Positions 5,311-8,458 of a stretch of DNA of 8,458 nucleotides are shown piece after piece. Position 1 is the first letter of the stretch, and each line of letters begins with the position of its first letter. Source of the DNA: JBIOWF01 sp044868295 (GTDB taxonomy: Bacteria > Actinomycetota > Actinomycetes > Streptosporangiales > Streptosporangiaceae); contig JBIOWF010000256.1 of the NCBI GenBank assembly GCA_044868295.1, positions 1 to 8,458 of the forward strand. Reading direction: 5' to 3'. The notes under the pieces are model-generated. The model was given only the letters and a program-made list of their open reading frames with translations, did no database searches and was not told the DNA's origin. A program made the translations under genes and the position numbers.

Positions 5311-5493
5311 GGTGGTTAGACACCGGCACCGGACCGGGTAGCCCGTGGAGGAAGGACTTCCGGCAAGGGGTTACCGTCGAGAGCGGACCCGCGGCGGGGG
5401 CGGAAGAAGGAGGAAGCCGAGCCGGTTGCAAGGCAAGGCGAACTCGACCCGGATGCACGGGGAATGACAGCGAACAGCGAGGTAGGAAGCAGC

Positions 5494-8166
5494 GTGCCAG
5501 CCAATAACGGCAACGCCGGCGGAACCCGCCTGGTGATCGTGGAGTCGCCGGCCAAGGCGAAGACGATCGCCGGGTACCTCGGGCGCGGCTACATCGTGGA
5601 GTCGAGCATCGGTCACATCCGTGACCTGCCGGAGAAGGCCGATGACATCCCGGAGAAGTACAAGGGAGAGGCCTGGGCCCGACTGGGCGTCAACGTCGAC
5701 CACGAGTTCGAGCCGCTCTATGTCGTCAACCCGGACAAGAAGTCCCAGGTGTCGAAGCTGAAGCAGCTGCTCAAGGACGCCGACGAGCTCTATCTCGCCA
5801 CTGACGAGGACCGGGAGGGCGAGGCGATCGCCTGGCACCTCCAGGAGGTCCTCAAGCCCAAGGTGCCGGTCCACCGCATGGTCTTCCACGAGATCACCGC
5901 ACAGGCGATCCGGGACGCGGTGTCCAACCCGCGTGCGCTCGACCTGCGGCTGGTCGACGCCCAGGAGACCCGCCGGATCCTTGATCGTCTCTACGGCTAC
6001 GAGGTCAGCCCCGTCCTGTGGAAGAAGGTCAAGCCCAGGCTTTCGGCCGGCCGCGTGCAGTCCGTGGCGACCCGCCTCGTGGTCGAGCGAGAGCGCGAGC
6101 GCATGGCGTTCACCTCGGCCAACTACTGGGATCTGCAGGCGCTCTTCGACACGGGCCGTGCCGCTGACGACCCGAGCAGGTTCTCCGCCACGCTCACGGG
6201 TGTGGACGGCAGGCGCGTCGCCCAGGGCCGCGATTTCGGGTCGACCGGGACGCTGAAGAACGCCGACGTCCTCCACCTGGACGAGGCGGCCGCCGCCGCC
6301 CTGGCGGGCAGGCTGGAGAACGCCTCGTATGCCGTCCGGTCGGTGGAGCGCAAGCCGTACACGCGTAAGCCGTACGCGCCGTTCCGGACGACGACGCTGC
6401 AGCAGGAGGCGAGCCGCAAGCTCGGCTTCTCGGCCAAGTACACGATGCAGGTCGCCCAGCGGCTCTACGAGAACGGCTACATCACCTATATGCGTACCGA
6501 CAGCATCACGCTGTCGGAGACCGCCGTGGCCGCCGCCCGCGGTCAGGCGATCAAGCTGTACGGCTCCGCGTACGTGCCGGACAAGCCGCGCGTCTACACC
6601 AGCAAGGTGAAGAACGCGCAGGAGGCGCACGAGGCGATCCGGCCTTCGGGTGAGGAGTTCCGGACGCCGGGCGAGACCGGGCTGTCCGGGGACATGTTCC
6701 GTCTCTACGAGCTGATCTGGCAGCGCACGGTCGCGTCCCAGATGAAGGACGCCGTCGGCGAGTCGGTCTCGGTGAAGGTCGACGGCACGTCCGCCTCCGG
6801 GGCCGGCCAGAGCCCCGTGAAGGCGGAGTTCAGCGCCACCGGCCGCACGATCACCTTCCACGGCTTCCTCAAGGCCTACGTCGAGGGCGCGGACGACCCG
6901 TCGACCGACCGGGACGACTCCGAGAAGCGGCTGCCGAACCTGGCCGAGGGCGACCCGCTGACCGCCTCGGAGCTGACCGCGCTGGGCCACTCGACCAAGC
7001 CGCCCGCCCGCTACACCGAGGCGTCCCTGGTCAAGGAGCTGGAAGACCGAGAGATCGGCCGCCCGTCGACCTACGCGTCGATCATCGGCACGATCCTCGA
7101 CCGGGGCTATGTCTTCAAGAAGGGCACCGCCCTGGTGCCGTCGTTCCTGGCCTTCGCCGTGGTCAACCTGCTGGAGCAGCACTTCGGCCACCTGGTCGAC
7201 TACGACTTCACCGCCGACATGGAGAAGGTCCTCGACGACATCGCCAACGACCGCGCCGAGCGGGTGCCCGAGCTGCGCCGGTTCTACTTCGGCGAGGAGG
7301 GCGACGAGGGCCTCAAGGAGATGGTGACCGACCTCGGCGACATCGACGCCAAGGAGATCAGCTCCTTCCCGATCAGGGGCAGCGACATCGTGATCCGGGT
7401 CGGCCGTTACGGCCCCTACCTGGACCGCGACGGCGCCCGGGTGAACGTCCCGGACGACATGACGCCGGACGAGCTGACCGCGGAGAAGGCCGAGGAGCTG
7501 TTCTCGCGGCCGAGCGGCGACCGTGAGCTCGGCAAGGACCCTGTGACCGGGAACGTGATCGTGGCCAAGGACGGCCGGTTCGGGCCGTACGTCACAGAGA
7601 TCCTGCCGGAGGAGACGCCGCCCGCCGAGACCAAGAGGCGGACCAAGAAGGCCGACGCGGTCAAGCCGCGCACCAGCTCGCTGTTCAAGTCCATGTCGCT
7701 GGACACGATCACGCTTGAGCAGGCGCTCATGCTGCTGACGCTCCCGCGCGTGGTCGGCGGCATCGACGGCGAGGAGGTGACCGCGCAGAACGGCAAGTTC
7801 GGGCCCTATATCAAGAAGGGCACCGACTCGCGGTCGCTCGCGTCGGAGGACGACCTGTTCACGGTCACCATCGAGCAGGCCAAGGAGCTGTTCGCCCAGC
7901 CCAAGGCGCGTGGCCGGGGCCGCGCGGCTGCCGCTCCGCCACTTCGTGAGCTGGGTGACGACCCCAACTCCAAGAAGCCCGTGGTGGTCAAGGAGGGACG
8001 CTTCGGGCCGTACGTGACAGACGGCGAGACCAACGCGTCGCTCCGCAAGGGGGACACCGTCGAGGACATCACAATCGAGCGGGCGGCCGAGCTGCTCGCC
8101 GAGCGTCGTGCCCGCGGCCCGGCTCCCAAGCGCACGACCCGGGCGAAGGCCGCCGCCAAGTCCTGA
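5494..8166 (+). CDS. topA: DNA topoisomerase I (type IA)
   Basis: TopA relaxes negatively supercoiled DNA by cutting and rejoining one strand through a 5'-phosphotyrosine. Numbering from the GTG at 5494 gives 890 aa. The Toprim domain has LVIVESPAKAK with E17 and the metal-binding DEDREGE at 104-110. Also present are LSAGRVQS, the active-site Tyr332 in ITYMRTDS, HEAIRPS and GRPSTYASI. The C-terminus carries four motifs, GRYGPY, GRFGPY, GKFGPY and GRFGPY, starting near 637, 694, 767 and 835, and then a basic Ala/Lys/Arg tail. There are no cysteines at all, so the zinc ribbons of E. coli TopA are absent, as is usual in actinobacteria; the basic tail probably replaces them in DNA contact. The start at 5494 is preferred because AGGTAGGAAG lies just ahead. 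An in-frame ATG at 5464 would add 10 residues but has GGGG almost touching it. Length suits the family. Confidence 0.97.
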   Translation: MPANNGNAGGTRLVIVESPAKAKTIAGYLGRGYIVESSIGHIRDLPEKADDIPEKYKGEAWARLGVNVDHEFEPLYVVNPDKKSQVSKLKQLLKDADELYLATDEDREGEAIAWHLQEVLKPKVPVHRMVFHEITAQAIRDAVSNPRALDLRLVDAQETRRILDRLYGYEVSPVLWKKVKPRLSAGRVQSVATRLVVERERERMAFTSANYWDLQALFDTGRAADDPSRFSATLTGVDGRRVAQGRDFGSTGTLKNADVLHLDEAAAAALAGRLENASYAVRSVERKPYTRKPYAPFRTTTLQQEASRKLGFSAKYTMQVAQRLYENGYITYMRTDSITLSETAVAAARGQAIKLYGSAYVPDKPRVYTSKVKNAQEAHEAIRPSGEEFRTPGETGLSGDMFRLYELIWQRTVASQMKDAVGESVSVKVDGTSASGAGQSPVKAEFSATGRTITFHGFLKAYVEGADDPSTDRDDSEKRLPNLAEGDPLTASELTALGHSTKPPARYTEASLVKELEDREIGRPSTYASIIGTILDRGYVFKKGTALVPSFLAFAVVNLLEQHFGHLVDYDFTADMEKVLDDIANDRAERVPELRRFYFGEEGDEGLKEMVTDLGDIDAKEISSFPIRGSDIVIRVGRYGPYLDRDGARVNVPDDMTPDELTAEKAEELFSRPSGDRELGKDPVTGNVIVAKDGRFGPYVTEILPEETPPAETKRRTKKADAVKPRTSSLFKSMSLDTITLEQALMLLTLPRVVGGIDGEEVTAQNGKFGPYIKKGTDSRSLASEDDLFTVTIEQAKELFAQPKARGRGRAAAAPPLRELGDDPNSKKPVVVKEGRFGPYVTDGETNASLRKGDTVEDITIERAAELLAERRARGPAPKRTTRAKAAAKS

Positions 8167-8214
8167 CCCGACGCCCTGGGCTCCGTCGTCGCCCCGTGGT
8201 CGTTGACGGTGTGA

Positions 8215-8239
8215 TGGCGCGCGGGTTCCGGAGGCGCCA
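8215..8239 (+). terminator. Candidate terminator of topA
   Basis: TGGCGC (8215-8220) pairs with GCGCCA (8234-8239), and within the loop CGG (8222-8224) can pair with CCG (8228-8230). It is about 50 bp after the topA stop and just ahead of the next promoter-like region. There is no U-tract. Confidence 0.4.
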
Positions 8240-8272
8240 CTCAGGATGCTCTCAGGTCCTTCCTCATAGCAT
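8240..8272 (+). promoter_or_regulatory. Direct-repeat operator with -10 element
   Basis: CTCAGG occurs at 8240-8245 and again at 8251-8256, exactly 11 bp apart. A partial third copy (CTCATA, 8263-8268) overlaps a -10-like TAGCAT at 8267-8272. There is no good -35 box, since the repeats occupy its place. Head-to-tail repeats one helical turn apart, just upstream of a -10, are the layout used by OmpR/PhoB-type response regulators that activate transcription. Transcription would start near 8279, about 25 nt before the next start codon. The identity of any regulator is unknown. Confidence 0.45.
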
Positions 8273-8304
8273 TTGGGTCGAAGCGGGCCGAAGGGGAGTT
8301 ATCT

Positions 8305-8458
8305 GTGGGGCAGGTGCTGGGGTTCCTGGGCACGGTCTTGGTGGTCGTGGTCGTCGTTCACTACTACCTGTGGCGGCGGCTGGTGCGTTCGACGACCTTG
8401 CCGGAACGCGCGCGCGGCGGGTGCTCACGTGGGCGATCGTGGCGCTGGCGGTGATGCT
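8305..8458 (+). CDS. N-terminus of a membrane protein, possibly a metallophosphoesterase, with an apparent frameshift
   Basis: A GTG at 8305 has AAGGGGAG at 8291-8298, 6 bases ahead, so translation initiation looks real. The product begins MGQVLGFLGTVLVVVVVVHY followed by YLWRRLVRSTTLP. This is a membrane helix and a basic loop resembling, from memory, the N-terminus of actinobacterial membrane-anchored metallophosphoesterases; the catalytic domain would lie outside the window. After LP the frame reads into Arg/Gly-rich sequence and stops at TGA 8452-8454. The next frame, from about 8415, encodes ARRVLTWAIVALAVM, a plausible second membrane helix. One base missing in CCGGAAC near 8401-8407 would give TTLPGTRARRV; an extra CG in the run of CG pairs at 8407-8416 would also explain it. 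This could be a real mutation or a sequencing error. The gene runs off the window. Confidence 0.55.

Noticed and set aside
4838..5458. Open frame of 206 codons on the - strand overlapping the DUF5703-type gene in another frame
   Set aside because: It spans two terminator hairpins, has an unlikely composition with many Cys, Ser and Arg, and conflicts with the recognisable 61-aa product in the other frame.
5371..7191. Open frame of 606 codons on the - strand opposite topA
   Set aside because: It lies antisense to the conserved catalytic part of topA, is rich in Leu, Arg, Gly and Val without recognisable motifs, and follows from third-position GC bias.

Overview
The window comes from a high-GC filamentous actinobacterium. 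Coding sequences show strong G/C preference at third codon positions, GTG starts are frequent, Shine-Dalgarno sequences are GGAGG-like, and the topoisomerase I is a zinc-finger-less actinobacterial type. A signal-peptide-bearing protein made of chaplin-like repeats points to a spore- or aerial-hypha-forming lineage. Streptosporangiales (Streptosporangium/Nonomuraea-like) is my best guess, but this is inference and not shown by a marker gene.

Layout, left to right: (1) the last 55 codons of an unidentified + strand gene, followed by a hairpin that probably terminates both it and the convergent tRNA; (2) tRNA-Leu(GAG) on the - strand, with a candidate promoter and a leader hairpin; (3) an M20-family metallopeptidase (+) with all expected metal ligands; (4) a 184-aa single-span or secreted protein of unknown function (+); (5) a nested hairpin, then a 642-aa secreted protein (+) with a signal peptide, eight chaplin-like repeats, a Leu/Pro-rich stalk and a C-terminal hydrophobic segment with a basic tail; (6) a 331-bp gene-free stretch with two strong hairpins between convergent genes; (7) a 61-aa DUF5703-type protein (-); (8) topA, DNA topoisomerase I (+), transcribed divergently from the DUF5703 gene; (9) a promoter-like region with an 11-bp-spaced CTCAGG direct repeat, then the start of a membrane protein resembling the N-terminus of actinobacterial metallophosphoesterases. 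Its frame appears to break close to the window edge.

The most notable content is region 4-6. Streptomyces chaplins carry one or two chaplin domains. Here eight are strung into one polypeptide, seven with a Cys pair and the first with both Cys replaced by Ser, on a stalk with a membrane-type C-terminus. The likely role is an amyloid-like, hydrophobic cell-surface component. The adjacent 184-aa protein and M20 peptidase are co-oriented, but nothing in the sequence proves that they work with it. tRNA-Leu and topA are housekeeping genes.
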